64,000 nt of DNA from Phorcus lineatus (lineage: Eukaryota > Mollusca > Gastropoda > Trochida > Trochidae), in the NCBI GenBank assembly GCA_921293015.1, contig OV121081.1, positions 63,753,022 to 63,817,021 of the forward strand, given 5' to 3'. The notes under the pieces are model-generated. The model ran no database searches. It was not told the origin of the DNA and was given only the letters and a program-made list of their open reading frames with translations. The translations under genes and the position numbers were made by a program. Positions 13,711-27,115 of the stretch are shown here, piece by piece; the first letter of the stretch is position 1; the number at the start of each line of letters is the position of its first letter.

Positions 13711-13718
13711 TATTTAAA
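13711..13718 (-). promoter_or_regulatory. TATA-like box upstream of the 82-aa ORF
   Basis: TTTAAATA on the minus strand, at a workable distance from the candidate start. AT-richness of the region makes chance occurrence likely. Confidence 0.25.
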
Positions 13719-14509
13719 GACATCTTCTTCATCAGTCTCTCAATCTCGTTATGTGAGTCTAGTTCTAAATGTATTCATAGAAAAAAACGTTTGTCTTTGA
13801 TTCTCTGATCATTCTCTCAAAGAATTACAATACGGTTTCATTGTTTGAGTGGATGAAATCGGTAACTTTCTTTCAATCTATGTCTGTTATATCTCTGAAA
13901 GTACAGTGTATATTGCAGACATGCATCTTCTTCTATCTAGTATATCTATTATCTCGTTTTATTTTCAACATTATCCAAAGTTAGATTAAAACATGAGCAA
14001 TGGCTACAATAAAAATAGAAATATAAAAAGCTTCCACTTCGGTAGTTGCCGCATGCAAAATGACAAAATAACCAGAAAGTTACAGAGAGAACAACTTAGG
14101 ATTTTTTCTTATTTCTGAACCGGAGATTGAGTTATCATAAAGGGACACAGACACTACTAAACGGAGGACTTTATATTCAAGTATTATACAGCGGTGGGAC
14201 CATAGGGGAACATTCTTATTTTTTATATATTATCTTTGTAACATCAACCCTCAGCATTTGTGACTTCGGCTACCTGAACGTTTTTAATATTGATCACAGG
14301 TTGAACTAAATTTCATATGCATTAATGCATCAATAGAAAGTCATTTGGCTCATATACATATGTTTCCAGATTCAATCATGTTACATAACTATGAACACGC
14401 CCATCTGAATAAATTTTATTTTCACATTTTCATATAAAAAGAAATCGTATATATACTTTATTAACTCAAAAAGAAAAAAGTCTATGTAATTTGTAAATCA
14501 AAATATATC

Positions 14510-14950
14510 ATGACTCTTAATGTTACTTTCATTCGGTAATAGTTTACATCTTCGCTCGTTGTAGTGCATAATGTATAGGCTTAACCTTTCCAGGCTGTGG
14601 GCATTATTTGTGGGAAGCAGTTTCTTATGGTTATACATATTTGACTTGGAACCACTAGGTAAATATTTACAACGTAAATGATCATATTTTGGACAATGCA
14701 AATAAAATGGTACCATCTTCTACACCTGCACAACATAAAGGACATGTCCTCAAAATTCTATCAATTTTGCACGATCGTCTCTCATTAGTTTTCAACCTTA
14801 GTAGTCCCGCTAAAAATTTAATAAGATATTTGCATAGCCTGTAATCTACAATCTCTAAAAGATATTTTTCAGGAATTGATAAGGTTTTGAATTCTCTATA
14901 CAAGTCATATTGTCTAGGTCAGATCTCCAGTTTTGTGTAAAATAGTCAAC
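14510..14950 (-). mobile_element. 3' fragment of a non-LTR retrotransposon (LINE) ORF2 C-terminus
   Basis: Minus-strand segments in two overlapping frames: NWRSDLDN, then YREFKTLSIPEKYLLEIVDY, LLRLKTNERR and RTCPLCCAGVEDG, followed in another frame by HCPKYDHLRCKYLP and LSLYIMHYNERR. The CPLC...VED...CPKYDHLR pattern (a C-terminal Cys/His knuckle) is common at the end of LINE RT proteins of marine invertebrates. It is 5' truncated with at least two frame changes. No RT catalytic box remains. Confidence 0.6.
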
Positions 14951-17900
14951 TAAAGGGGTTTAAAAGATACCGATGACACTTACACGGTTCCCAATAGTTT
15001 GTGTCTTGAAATTGGTAATTTGAGCGCAAACTAATGACTAGCGCATTCAGTTCTTGAATTCCTCCTACTTATATTCACTGTAGCCACAACCTGGAACTCT
15101 TTCCCGCTTTTTATCAAGGATTGCCTTACCCTCAGTACCCCAGACGAAGACATTCCTGCCTTAAAACATCATGAACTTTGACTTGATTATAATTTACAGC
15201 CTGGAAAGAGAACAGGTTGATGGGATTATTAGCGCATTATACAAAGACTTAGTATTGTAGTCATTAATTCATCAAAACGAAAAAGAAATTGCTGTAAATG
15301 TTATGCTTGAATTTCATAAACTGGTTATACATAACTATAAATTAATCATTTAAATATTAAATTTTAAAATAATATTAAATATTAAATATTAAATAATCAT
15401 CTATGTATCACATGTCTTATACTAGTTAAATAACACATTAAAAAGACTTTGTAATACACATGCGCATTATTCAAATATGTGATGATTCAATCTCTTTGTG
15501 TTCAAGCAACCATTTCAAACTTATAATTGCTTAATCTTGACAGATTAGTCATTGTTTTCAATCTTGAAATAATCTTATTTGAAGATTTTCTTTCACTATC
15601 ATCACCTTGACTTAAACATATTTTTCAACGAAACAATAATCACTGATACATTTTTCCAAATGCGTTTACAATATGTAACAAAAGACAAAAAGAAGGGACT
15701 GTAAATATAGTATTTATATCAGTTCCACGATATTAATTAAAATGCAAAGAGAAAAAAATACTTAATGATGTACGGGAATTTGCTCTTCAACAAAGTCGCA
15801 CGGAAAAAGTTTGTTAACGGTAAAGATAATTACGAAAGAGTGACATGCAAATTTAAACGTCACATTTAAAAAATACTTTTTATATTGTTTTTCTTAGGGG
15901 TAACTTTACTTGAACTTGAAATACTTATTTACCCTAATCGAGAAACAGTTAACACAGAATGTTTAAGCAATAAAACATTTTCATTTATTAATTTGCTAAG
16001 TTGACCAGCTGATTTGAACACCTTTACGAACATGGCTTAAAACATATCTTTACCATTTCAACGAATAATGGAGTGGCAACAGGTTTAATATTGTTAAAAA
16101 GTTGCTCACTGCCTTAAAGCAAATTTAATGCAGCTTGTGTTATCTGCAAGAGAGCCAAACAGAGATGACACATTGTTGTAAGGTATATTGATGTAACGTT
16201 TCGTTATACAACGACTATAAAATATGGACAGCATGGCCGATAAAGAATAACACACTTAATCATTTTCAGATAAAGTGGATACAAAGCTTCAAAATGTAAA
16301 CTGCTGTCATGTACATTCGATGATAAAAAAAACCCCAGATATTCTTTATATTTTGAAGAATTTGAAAAAAGGATTAATCTTTGAAACGTTTTAAGTGGAG
16401 CATTTGCATTCTTTAATCAATAATCGACTAGTTAACATCCTCATTGTAATATTCTGATTATCATTGCCATACATTCATTCAGCATCTTATGCTAAACATT
16501 AAATGAATCATATTATCTTCTACAAAAATATGGTATACAACTTTTTATTATCTAAATTCAATTTTGTTATATTGTGATGAGCGTTCATCAACATTAATGA
16601 CGGCACTTCTTTATCCAAAATATGTCATTATTTGAAACATTCTATTTATGAATAAACTCAATTTACGATTTATTTCCCTATCCCCAAAAGAATGCGATGT
16701 GTATGACGTTCGAGTGTTCAGTTCCTTCTATGTGTTCCTTGGCATGGTGTATCTCATACGTGTTTTCAATGCTGTAATATGAAAACCATGCTTTGAAATG
16801 TAGAATTATTTCAAGCATCTCGCCGCCCCATGTACTTCACGACGGAATCTGATTTAATATGTTGTCACGTCAAATCCTTTACCATCCATATGCTTGCATT
16901 CGGATTGAGTTAGGAATATAGCACTCGAATGTTGGTGACTTCATGAGGTATAACTAAGAGCAAGGTAAACAATATGACATTACATACAGAGCTCTTGTAA
17001 ACCTAGAACGAAAGAAAGAATGAATATATGAAAAACTATTGAGGTATACAGGTTATAGTGCTCAATTAATTTTCAAAATGAATTACATAATCCAACCGAT
17101 ATGGTAGATACGATAGACAAGATATGATATATAATATTGACAATACTCATAAAGTTGAAATGTGTAATATATTATTGTTCTGATTATCATAAGAAACACT
17201 GTATCTTCCTTATTATGAAACTAATGATGCATTAATCAATTGTTGTTTATTTTGTGTGTGCGCAGTGTAGCGAGATAAAAACAATCTATGAACATTCAGA
17301 AATGATTAAACAAATATAACAAGATATAGCTCACGTTATTGCCAAAGGTGTGTCTCTTTATCGAACGAAAGTTTCGCAGACTAAACATCTCTTCAACACG
17401 AATTATCATTTATAAACTAGATCATCAACATTACAGCTAAGAAAGGAATATGTAGTTGATTTAAGGGGAAGATTTATAAAAGTTGAATATCTTTATAAAG
17501 TGATTCGTTAATAAAGTTATGTAAACCGATACTACTCAACCTTTCCCTTGTCCATCGAGCAAATAGTCAATGAGCTGTAGACGTTTAAATTTATTCTACA
17601 AAAATGTTCTACCGAGTTTTTCGTAAAATCTCGATATCTACACTTTGTAAGTCAAATAATTGGCAAAAATGACCTACATATCAGTGCTCTATCAACGCAT
17701 ATTCTTTGAGTTTATGTCCATTTGGGGTATTTGTGTTTATTAAAGAACAGGTACAAAAGTTGATCAACCTGTTATCATTCCCTTTCCTAGCTGAGAAATT
17801 AGAGATGTGTGCACAGGATTGGGAGGTATATGTACAAGGTGATTAACTCGATGACAGGTGAATAACGATGTACTGGGTCAAGTTCAAGTTTGCAAAACAC

Positions 17901-17999
17901 GGTTTGTGATTCATACGCTTGTGTTTGTATGGAAAACTAAAGAATTATGAAGAACATTGTTTTTGTCTGTTTCTCTGAAGATGATCTCTGCGTGTCAAT
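14951..17999. other. AT-rich, gene-free
   Basis: No feature identified. A weak inverted pair around TTCGAGTG lies at about 16,711 and 16,925 and could be the ends of a very old MITE. Confidence 0.5.
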
Positions 18000-18001
18000 G
18001 A

Positions 18002-18255
18002 TACATTTAGCACCTCGCTAACAACGAATCGTACCCATCTCTTTGCTGACGTATCTCCCGGTCATATGGTCGGCAAACAAAGTCTTCCTGGCAACCCTGG
18101 CACTTCACACACAATAACAAACAGTTAAGGATGAGGAAAAATACAAAGTTATTCAGAAATGTTACTGAAATGCAATTCACGCTTGTAATTAGGAATTTGA
18201 CATGGAAAACAAAGGACATAATGTTATGATGTTCCTGAAAACTAGCAGTCATCAA
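18002..18255 (-). other. Exon-like frame, cysteine-containing, possible secreted protein
   Basis: The minus strand encodes a hydrophobic stretch (FLNNFVFFLILNCLLL) followed by CQGCQEDFVCRPYDREI and RDGYDSLLAR, then a possible donor (GAG|gtgcta) or a stop two codons on. It could be a signal peptide plus mature region, or an exon starting near CQGC. No family recognised. Confidence 0.25.
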
Positions 18256-18639
18256 ATATCTAGCAACCTTGGATCTTTCCTGAAATTCTTATTTTTAATT
18301 TTGCTGAGGAAACACAATCAATGTTGTTTGATTTCATATTTAAGATATGGCCGTAATAAGGACAAAAGTTGATATGCTTCTATGAAAATAATGTCGAACA
18401 AATTTCTTCAAAAAAGTGTCATATTTCTGATATGTTATTATTGACTATCTTTCTTCATATCATTAAAATATACATTGTTTGCAAAATTCACCATCACACC
18501 GGTGTTCGAATTTTACAAAAGTTGAAATGCTTTGCTCGCAGTATAGCATGAATTCCATCCCTTCCTGGCCGTTTAACTCAAACATAAGCTGCAATAAAGT
18601 TATGTATCAAACATATCAAACTTCCGTTGACCTAATCGC

Positions 18640-18900
18640 TGGCGCTATGAATCATATCACTGTTCCGTATAATCCCCCTGCCCGCCACCACGTCTGCAGT
18701 CACCTCCATCCTGCTCCAAGCATTCTGGTATGTCCTTCCTCCGCTTCCTCCTGGACCGGCTCCAAGAAGGTCACTTAGGGTCTTTGTCTTCAGGCTTAGC
18801 AGATTTCTTTGGAACTCAGGACCCCGTTCCCAGACGTGCCATACAGAGACGGGGAGCCTTGGGAACCTGTAGACTTATCGGAAGCGTGTAGAATGGTCAG
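18640..18900. other. GC-rich island with open frames on both strands
   Basis: Markedly more GC-rich than its surroundings. Minus strand: open frame with VSVWHVWERGPEF and LLGAGPGGSGGRTYQ after a possible acceptor (gtctacag). Plus strand: frames with SFLRFLLDRLQEGHLG and PFPDVPYRDGEPWEP. The true frame, if any, cannot be chosen by eye. Confidence 0.25.
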
Positions 18901-19279
18901 ATGAAGAACCGCCAGTTTCTTCTATGTTTTAATGTTTTTATCTACTCCTGTTCAAAAGAAATTTGATGTGGTTTGATGTGTTGAACATTTTGTTTGTTTG
19001 AAAGAATCAGTTGCTGAAATACGGAGATCCGGTTTCAGTGTTTTATTGTTCGAGTGCAATCTGACACAGATACAGACAAAGACATCTGAAGCCCTCGAAA
19101 TATTTCAATACATTTGACGACCAACGTATACATTAGATATTAAACTTTCCATACATATTCGTTATGTTTATTCACTGATCTAATGGACTCTTTGATTAAT
19201 GTTTTGATCATGTCAAACAAACGAGCTACTTGATGTATACCAAAATATTTTCCATCGAATCCTGATAAAACTACTGAAG

Positions 19280-19395
19280 TATGTTAGGCGCCATTAGTAC
19301 CATAAATGCACTTATCCAGCTTTACTACTGTATCCTAACGGTCTTTGATTTATCCACCTCGCAGTCAGAAACTTCCCCCAGGTAGTTTCTGTTCT
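19280..19395 (+). repeat. Dispersed repeat, copy 1 of 2
   Basis: Contains aggcgccattagtacc and, about 80 bp on, acctcgcagtcagaa. The same two motifs in the same order recur at 20.87 kb. Confidence 0.45.
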
Positions 19396-20867
19396 CAAGA
19401 GTTTATCATCGCAATCATTTCGGGGAAAACCGGCCTCAATATTGAATATTTAAAAAAATTGTTATTTGAAATGTCAAACTGACCTCGTCCTGATAATGAA
19501 TGGATATATTATCTACATATAAACTTTCCATAGACAAGCTAACACAATAACAGTCTGTTTACTTGGTGCCTCAGTCAAAGACACGATACAAGCCTATCTG
19601 ATGTTAATGTAAATCTATTACAGCGGACACGAAACATCGATTAAGTTCTGTTATTCCTTTTTAAATGTTGTTAATGTTTCATATCTCAGCTTCCCTAAAT
19701 GTAATTAGTGTTATACAACTGAAGTTTTACCTTAACGATCTAAACAACCTTCATTAGCATCAATACGGACATGGATCTGGCTTCCAGTTCCGCATTCACA
19801 TCTATAAAAACGACGCAATACGAGTAATTATTTACTATGACAGCATTAATATGAAAGAGATGACGACTTGAGGTCCAGCTAATGGTTTCTTCACTGTACA
19901 TAAAGAAACGCTCTTCTCAAAATAGACATGACTTAAGATGAATTAGATTATTGAATAATCACAGACTTACAAATAATGATGATAAGACAAATCAATATCG
20001 CCGTTGCAAGGCCTTCCCCGATTGTGGCGCTGATTATTGACTAACTTTTTTTCGATTTGAGTGCATGTGCGTGTTTCTTTGTCGAATTGTTATACAATAG
20101 GCAGTCAAAATATAACACATAATAAAATTCTTCGAACGAATTGTAAAACGTCCATGTATTAAGAACATTAACTGCCTACGAGGGCAATCATATCAGGATT
20201 CATACTCTTAATATGATGCCCTTTGTCAAAACATATGACGTTGCGTTCCAATTGCCAATGCTTGGAAGTAGGTTTCGTGTATTTTCTTTGATTTTACAGC
20301 TTCGGTAATAAAAAGGATATTTACTCGCCCGTTTAAGATACTGCAGTGTAATATTTATATAGTGATATTACGAAATGTAATACCGCTGCACCTATGACGT
20401 CACAGTGGTGCGTAGTTGGGACGTCACACTGTTAGCACCGTCGTCACAATGGCGGCCAAGGCACGAAAATTTTAGTTTCAGAAGACTGTTGACAATTATC
20501 CTTGATTTTATTGGCGAGTAATAAAAAGAATACTAAACTTCATACCATTTAACGCTATGTATCTTTTACAACGAATGTTGTCTGCATATCAAAATTTGAT
20601 ACATTATGTCTAAGATATATCAAACCAAAAATGCACCTGTGAAAAAAACCCTAAGATTAGACTTACTGTACATCACTAAAATTATCAATAAGATTACGAA
20701 TTACAGATTATCTAAAATGACACAATGTTTTGTTGCAATTCTGTTTTTTCATATATTCGTATGGAAAATAATGATTTTTAGAACATTGAAAAGGGGCATC
20801 GTGTGAGTATTTCTGGTCCTCAGACATGGTTTTCATTTAGAGTACCTGATTATCATAACTCAAGTTT

Positions 20868-20945
20868 AATTTACTAGGCGCCATTGGTACTCTTAGTATA
20901 AAATCACTTTTGATATATCTACCTCGCAGTCAGAATCTTTCTCAA
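20868..20945 (+). repeat. Dispersed repeat, copy 2 of 2
   Basis: aggcgccattggtact followed by acctcgcagtcagaa, matching the 19.3-kb copy. Confidence 0.45.
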
Positions 20946-21857
20946 TTATTGAGTTATTTGGACTTCTGGTCGATTTGAGAAGTTGCCATTTAGATGTGCA
21001 TAAAAGTATTGAATAACAGAATTCCGACATGACTGTTGATAAAAAATAACGTACAGTAAATGTATCTAAGCTTGAGATTCTTTGAAACTGCAGCTATCAT
21101 ATTGTGTATTGCACACTTCGTAAACACTGTTCATATTTATCTTAATACTGTCGAAACTCTTTACTTGGATGTCAATGAAGTACTTTTGAACCAAAAATGA
21201 TGTGTGATAAGTCAAATTGTGAAATACTTAAAACAATTTTAATCTAATTAAGGATTTTGCAATGTGCCAACGGTTATTTGACCAGTTGTAATTTTAAAAT
21301 TCTTATCCAATATATGTCTATGAATGAATGTGACGTAATGTTAGCAGGCTGTCATGATCAGCCCTGGCAAAGACGGATAATAAGTATTCTATTTGACAAA
21401 GTTTTTAATCAAAAGATAATAGTTCTTAAACGATCACACTACGTTCAGTTGAGCCATTGGCGTTCCCGCCAAAATGGCCGCCAATAGTTTTTGCTTGATA
21501 CTATAAATTGTTATCTCTGACTACTGATAACCGGGTTGAGAACTGGAATGTTTGACCCTCTGAAGATTATACATTTGGCATAAACTAATGTTTATTGGGG
21601 GAAATGGAAAAAAGACAAATTTTCAAAAAACATGCTACTGTCGTTTTGAAGTAGACCTATCTTTTTCGCATTTCGATCACTAAAATCATGAAAAATAACA
21701 TATTAGCAACCGCATTTGTCAACGTAAGACCTTTATGATCAGAAATCATTAGGAGGTTACTTCTTAACGCCGATGATGAATCTTTTGCTACATAGTTCAG
21801 CGCCGTGCAGAAAGCCTCAGAATTGCTAGTAATAACGACTGACACAATCTATGCCTT

Positions 21858-23627
21858 GCGAGGGCGATTCAGCATTTCTGTTCTATACGTCAGTGAGAGG
21901 TCACGATCACAATGCTGTTTATTACGTCAGTTTGAGGTCACAATAGCAATGCTGTTTATTACGTCAGTTAGAAGGTACGATAGCAATGCTATTTATTACG
22001 TCAGTTAGAGGTCAAGATAGCAATGCTGTTTATTACGTCAGTTAGAGGTCACGATAACAATGCTGTTCTATACGTCAGTGAGAGGTCGCGATAATAATGC
22101 TTTTCTATACGTCAGTTAGAGGTCACGATAACAATGCTTTTCTATACGTCAGTTAGAGGAAAGTCACGATAGCAATGCTGTTCTATACGTCAGTTAGAGG
22201 TCACGATATCAATGCTGTTCTATACGTCAGTTAGAGGTCATGATATCAATTCTGTTCTATACGTCAGTAAGAGGGAGGTCACGATAGCAATGCTATTCTA
22301 TACGTCAGTTAGAGGGAGGTCACGATAGCAATGCTATTCTATACGTCAGTTAGAGGGAGGTCACGATAGCAATGCTGTTTATTACGTCAGTTAGAGGTCA
22401 CGATAACAATGCTGTTCTATACGTCAGTTAGAGGTCACGATAACAATGCTTTTCTATACGTCAGTTAGAGGAAAGTCACGATAGCAATGCTGTTCTATAC
22501 GTCAGTTAGAGGTCACGATATCAATGCTGTTCTATACGTCAGTTAGAGGTCATGATATCAATTCTGTTCTATACGTCAGTAAGAGGGAGGTCACGATAGC
22601 AATGCTATTCTATACGTCAGTTAGAGGGAGGTCACGATAGCAATGCTATTCTATACGTCAGTTAGAGGGAGGTCACGATAGCAATGCTGTTTATTACGTC
22701 AGTTAAAAGTTCACGATAACAATGCTATTTATTACGTCAGTTAGAGGTCACGATAGCAATGCTGTTCTATACGTCAGTGAGAGGTCGCGATAACAATGCT
22801 GTTTATTACGTCAGTTAAAGGTCACTATAGCAATGCTGTTCTGTACGTCATTTAGAGGTCACGATCACAATGCTGTTTTTTACGTCAGTTAGAGGTCACG
22901 ATAGCAATGCTGTTTATTGCGTCAGTTAGAAGGTACGATAGCAATGCTATTTATTACGTCAGTTAGAGGTCACGATAGCAATGTTGTTTATTACGTCAGT
23001 TAAAGGTCACGATAACAATGCTGTTTATTACGTCAGTTAAAGGTCACGATAACAATGCTGTTTATTACGTCAGTTAAAGGTCACGATAGCAATGCTGTTC
23101 TATACGTCATTTAAAGGTCACGATAGCAATGCTGTTTATTACGTCAGTTAGAAGGTACGATAGCAATGCTATTTATTACGTCAGTTAGAGGTCACGATAG
23201 CAATGTTGTTTATTACGTCAGTTAAAGGTCACGATAACAATGCTGTTTATTACGTCAGTTAAAGGTCACGATAACAATGCTGTTTATTACGTCAGTGAGA
23301 GGTCACGATAACAATGCTGTTTAATATGTCAGTTAGAGGTCACGATAACAATGTTGTTCGTACGTCAGTTAGAAGTCACGATAGCAATGCTATTTATGAC
23401 GTCAGTTAGAGGTCACGATAGCAATGTTGTTTATTACGTCAGTTAAAGGTCATTTAAGGAGAGGGTATCCTAAGTTGGAGAACTTGTTCCTAATCCTTTT
23501 CATGTGAATAAAATATGTTTAAACTAAGTTAAAGGTCACGATAGCAATGCTGTTCTATACGTCATTTAGAGGTCACGATAACATTGCTGTTTATTACGTC
23601 AGTTAAAGGTCACGATAGCAAGGCTGT
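21858..23627. repeat. 37-bp satellite array with higher-order structure
   Basis: About 45 head-to-tail copies of a 37-bp unit (gtcacgatagcaatgctgtt plus ctatacgtcagttagag), with variants TTATTACGTCAG and insertions of 2-5 bp (ggaaa, gggag). A block at about 22,121-22,394 recurs nearly exactly 312 bp later, and another at 22,922 recurs 222 bp later (six units), so the array grew by multi-unit duplications. Unrelated sequence interrupts it at about 23,455-23,530. Nearly every unit has TACGTCA. Confidence 0.95.
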
Positions 23628-26533
23628 TCCTCTCTGGGTATTACTCATGTACGATACCTCAAAGCTTGAATACTTCTCTATGCAGATTGTCTATCATGAA
23701 ACAAACAGTTTTGACAACAGTATTTTAAACACCAGATCATATAACGTCTATAAAAGGAATTTCGAAATATGTTTGAATGAATAAAGGCTAAAAGGTTCAA
23801 GCCAATTTTTATACAGACATTTTACTCAGTATCAAGCCTCCGTCTGAAACGTACACACATGCACACACGCGAGCGCGCGCCGAATAATAATGTAGTTTCA
23901 AATTGATTAGTTTCTTGTCAACAAAGTATAGATATAGACATACATCCATCATTATATTTACATGTTTACTCTGTAAGATAGACATGAAAATAAATCGTGT
24001 TTGGATATTAACTGAGATATTTTGATTTTTACCTATATCTTGTTGATGTGTAAAGATAACTGACAAAAAACATGTCACCAATCTTCAACAACAGAAATAC
24101 ATTTGATTTTCAAAATAACAAACGCATTTCATTATTAGTAACATATATCACTTTAAATATATAATGTAATGTAAATTTACGGCACCGTAATCTTGAAAGA
24201 ATAATCATGTTTTGGATATTACCGAAAAGAATAATTAGCAATAATTTGATAATCATTTACATTGCTAAAATATAATTGTACAAACATTTATTATTGTTAT
24301 CCATCGATGGTTGCCAGGACAAGAGCAAATAATCATGTAAGCTCTGCCAGAATCATTTATTCAATAACTAATGATTATAAATTTCCTGACTAGTCCAAAC
24401 AAATCTGAATAAGTTGCCCATGAATTTCGACCACCATTGTCTAGTGAAAACAAAATCCAAGAACACTGATTTGGTAAAGTATAGTAAAGCATGTTAACAC
24501 ATGCTACACAGTATTTCGTAGTACTAGTTGTAAAGTTCAGTTGTAAAGTCACTCATTCACCACATTAAACCTATACAATGTTGATACACGAAGAGTTTTT
24601 TTAGTTTCAAACATAGATACAATATTATTACAGTACAATAGATTGATGAAATATTAGTATAGTAGATGTACTTCATATTTCACCTTCATTACATACGATA
24701 GGTTATGTCATACAATCAAAAATTTTCTTTGTTATGTTGTGTTGTGATGTAGCTTGTTTCTACTTCCTAAACTATAACAGTTATTACTTATGTCATTGTG
24801 AAATGATGAGAAATCCTGAAACTATGAAAAACATTTAAATGTGTTTCTGCTGTCGATTTGATTGCATCATATCAATTTACAACACGTTTTACAAAATAAA
24901 AGCTTGTGCTTAATATCAAATCTTATTTTCAAAAAGAGCAAAGCAGGTAGTGTAAGCGCAGTTGGGTACAGAGAATGACATTGAACGGTTTCTGGGAGTG
25001 AACCAAGTAACAGTATTGAAACATCAACAGCATTTGAAACTCAGTTTGTCAAACAAAGTCTAAATTAAAATTCCTTATTCGCCTCTTGTACAAACGCTTC
25101 TGAATTGCTATATTTGTTTTAGTTTTTAACAAGTTAGTCATTTAGATTAAATATACCATCTGATAATCAGTTGTAAACGAAACAACGATTTTTATCTATT
25201 CAAACTAGCAAGACAAAAAATGTAACCTGGCGACAACTATATCATGTGACCTAAAAAAACCACAACTATCCAACTCCAATTAAGGCAACAAATTAAGACC
25301 ACAAAATGATATGATTTTCAAGTCATGACAGTTCATTAACCATCATGTATCTTCTATTTATCCATCAAGATAAAAATGTATCCCCTTTGTATTAATTGTT
25401 TATGTTATTGTTAGACGATACAAAAATCATGCACGTTGATGGATCTTAATTGTGTTACTGTAATGATTGATGATCTCGAAACTTATAATTGCTAATTAAG
25501 TAATGAAAAGATTAAATTTTAAGTATTTTTACACTATTTATCATTTAAAACCTTACATATTCTTATATGATTAATCTTACAAATGTCAACACAAAGTAAA
25601 TCTACACTTTGTCAGTTATCCACGTTTAGATATATTTTTATTAGTTTATAATGTCATCAAATTCCCTATAATCATATCATGTTAACTATGTATTTTTGGA
25701 TATTTATTAAATGTTCATTGGGCTTTTTGCCTTTAAATTCCATGAATAAACACATTCATATCATTTAAAGCACTGCTTGAATATGTTACATTCGAATATC
25801 ATCAAATACATAATATTCATTTAACGCTAATCATATTGGAGTAATTTATATTCACACTTATTGAAAATTGAAACTGCTGGTGAGATAACTATTTCAAAAC
25901 ATTTATTAGCATTTTCATGCACATGCATTTAGCCCTGCGTTGAGTAACACAGAATGTCTTAGTGAACACTCAGTGTTAAAAGAAGGATTCACGCCGCGAA
26001 CCATGTGTTACTGAACCAAAGGTTTTGGAAGCTTAGTGTATAAAGGGAGGTAATGGTTCGGTTTGACAAATTTCAAAACATGAAACGTTATAAAATATTT
26101 TTCAATTGTTTGTTGGGTTTTACTGTTTGATGACAAATTACTATGCCAGCTGTATTCATAACACATCTGTAAATTGTTTGTATGTATCAGCACTCAATTA
26201 TTGGAATCTCATCGTAATATAAGTAAAGTTAAGTAAAGGAAGGCCCAGGATTGGCAGTTTGGAAACTTATATGCTTGGGTCAGAGTGTTCTTAATTGTTT
26301 ACGCATTTTTTCAATAGGACAACATTTAAAAACAGTTAATTCTAGCTAACGCAAGTCATTCATATGTAAATGCCCTTTATAATTTAAAATAAAAGGTTTA
26401 AATTTACATGCATTATTAGAGTCTAAAGTTACAATGTCAGTATGGACGGCCAGATATACATGTGTGAATGTTGCACGGCGCATGCTACAAAATTAATGTT
26501 GTGTAGGGCATCATATGGGTTACCCTACTACAC
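23628..26533. other. AT-rich, gene-free
   Basis: Nothing recognised other than a short GAGCGCGCGC run at about 23,871. Confidence 0.6.
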
Positions 26534-27115
26534 AAGGCGAACAACAGCAAGGTCTTTTATTACCTACTGCACTCTGTGTAAGGCGAACAACAGCAAGGTC
26601 TTTTATTAACTACTGCACTCTGTGTAAGGCGAACAACAGCAAGGTCTTTGATTAACTACTACACTCTGTGTAAGGCGAACAACAGCAAGGTCTTTTATCA
26701 ACTACTGCACTCTGTGTAAGGCGAACAACAGCAAGGTCTTTTATTAACTACTGCACTCAATGTAAGGCGAACAACAGCAAGGTCTTTGATTAACTACTAC
26801 ACTCTGTGTAAGGCGAACAACAGCAAGGTCTTTTATTAACTACTGCACTCTGTGTAAGGCGAACAACAGCAAGGTCTTTGATTAACTACTACACTCTGTG
26901 TAAGGCGAACAACAGCAAGGTCTTTGATTAACTACTGCACTCTGTGTAAGGCGAACAACAGCAAGGTCTTTTATTAACTACTGCACTCTGTGTAAGGCGA
27001 ACAACAGCAAGGTCTTTTATTAACTACTGCACTCTGTGTAAGGCGAACAACAGCAAGGTCTTTGACTAGCTACTACACTCTGTGTAAGGCGAACAACAGC
27101 AAGGTCTTTGACTAG
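26534..27115. repeat. 46-bp minisatellite, about 12-13 copies
   Basis: Unit starts aaggcgaacaacagcaaggt; spacing of 46 bp checked between the first three copies. Two subtypes (ttttattaactactgcac and tttgattaactactacac) are intermixed. The end is marked by a tttgactag variant in the last two units. Very homogeneous, so recent. Confidence 0.95.

Larger units (their letters stand above)
18901..21857. other. AT-rich, old repeats only
   Basis: Holds the repeat pair above and a patch with two GACGTCAC motifs and AATGGCGGCCAA (20,395-20,460). A reverse-oriented AATGGCCGCCAA lies at 21,473. These may be inner parts of a decayed transposon. Confidence 0.4.

Noticed and set aside
21858-23627. CRISPR-like array (regular short repeats)
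   Set aside because: Units are contiguous with no unique spacers, and the genome is animal; this is a satellite.
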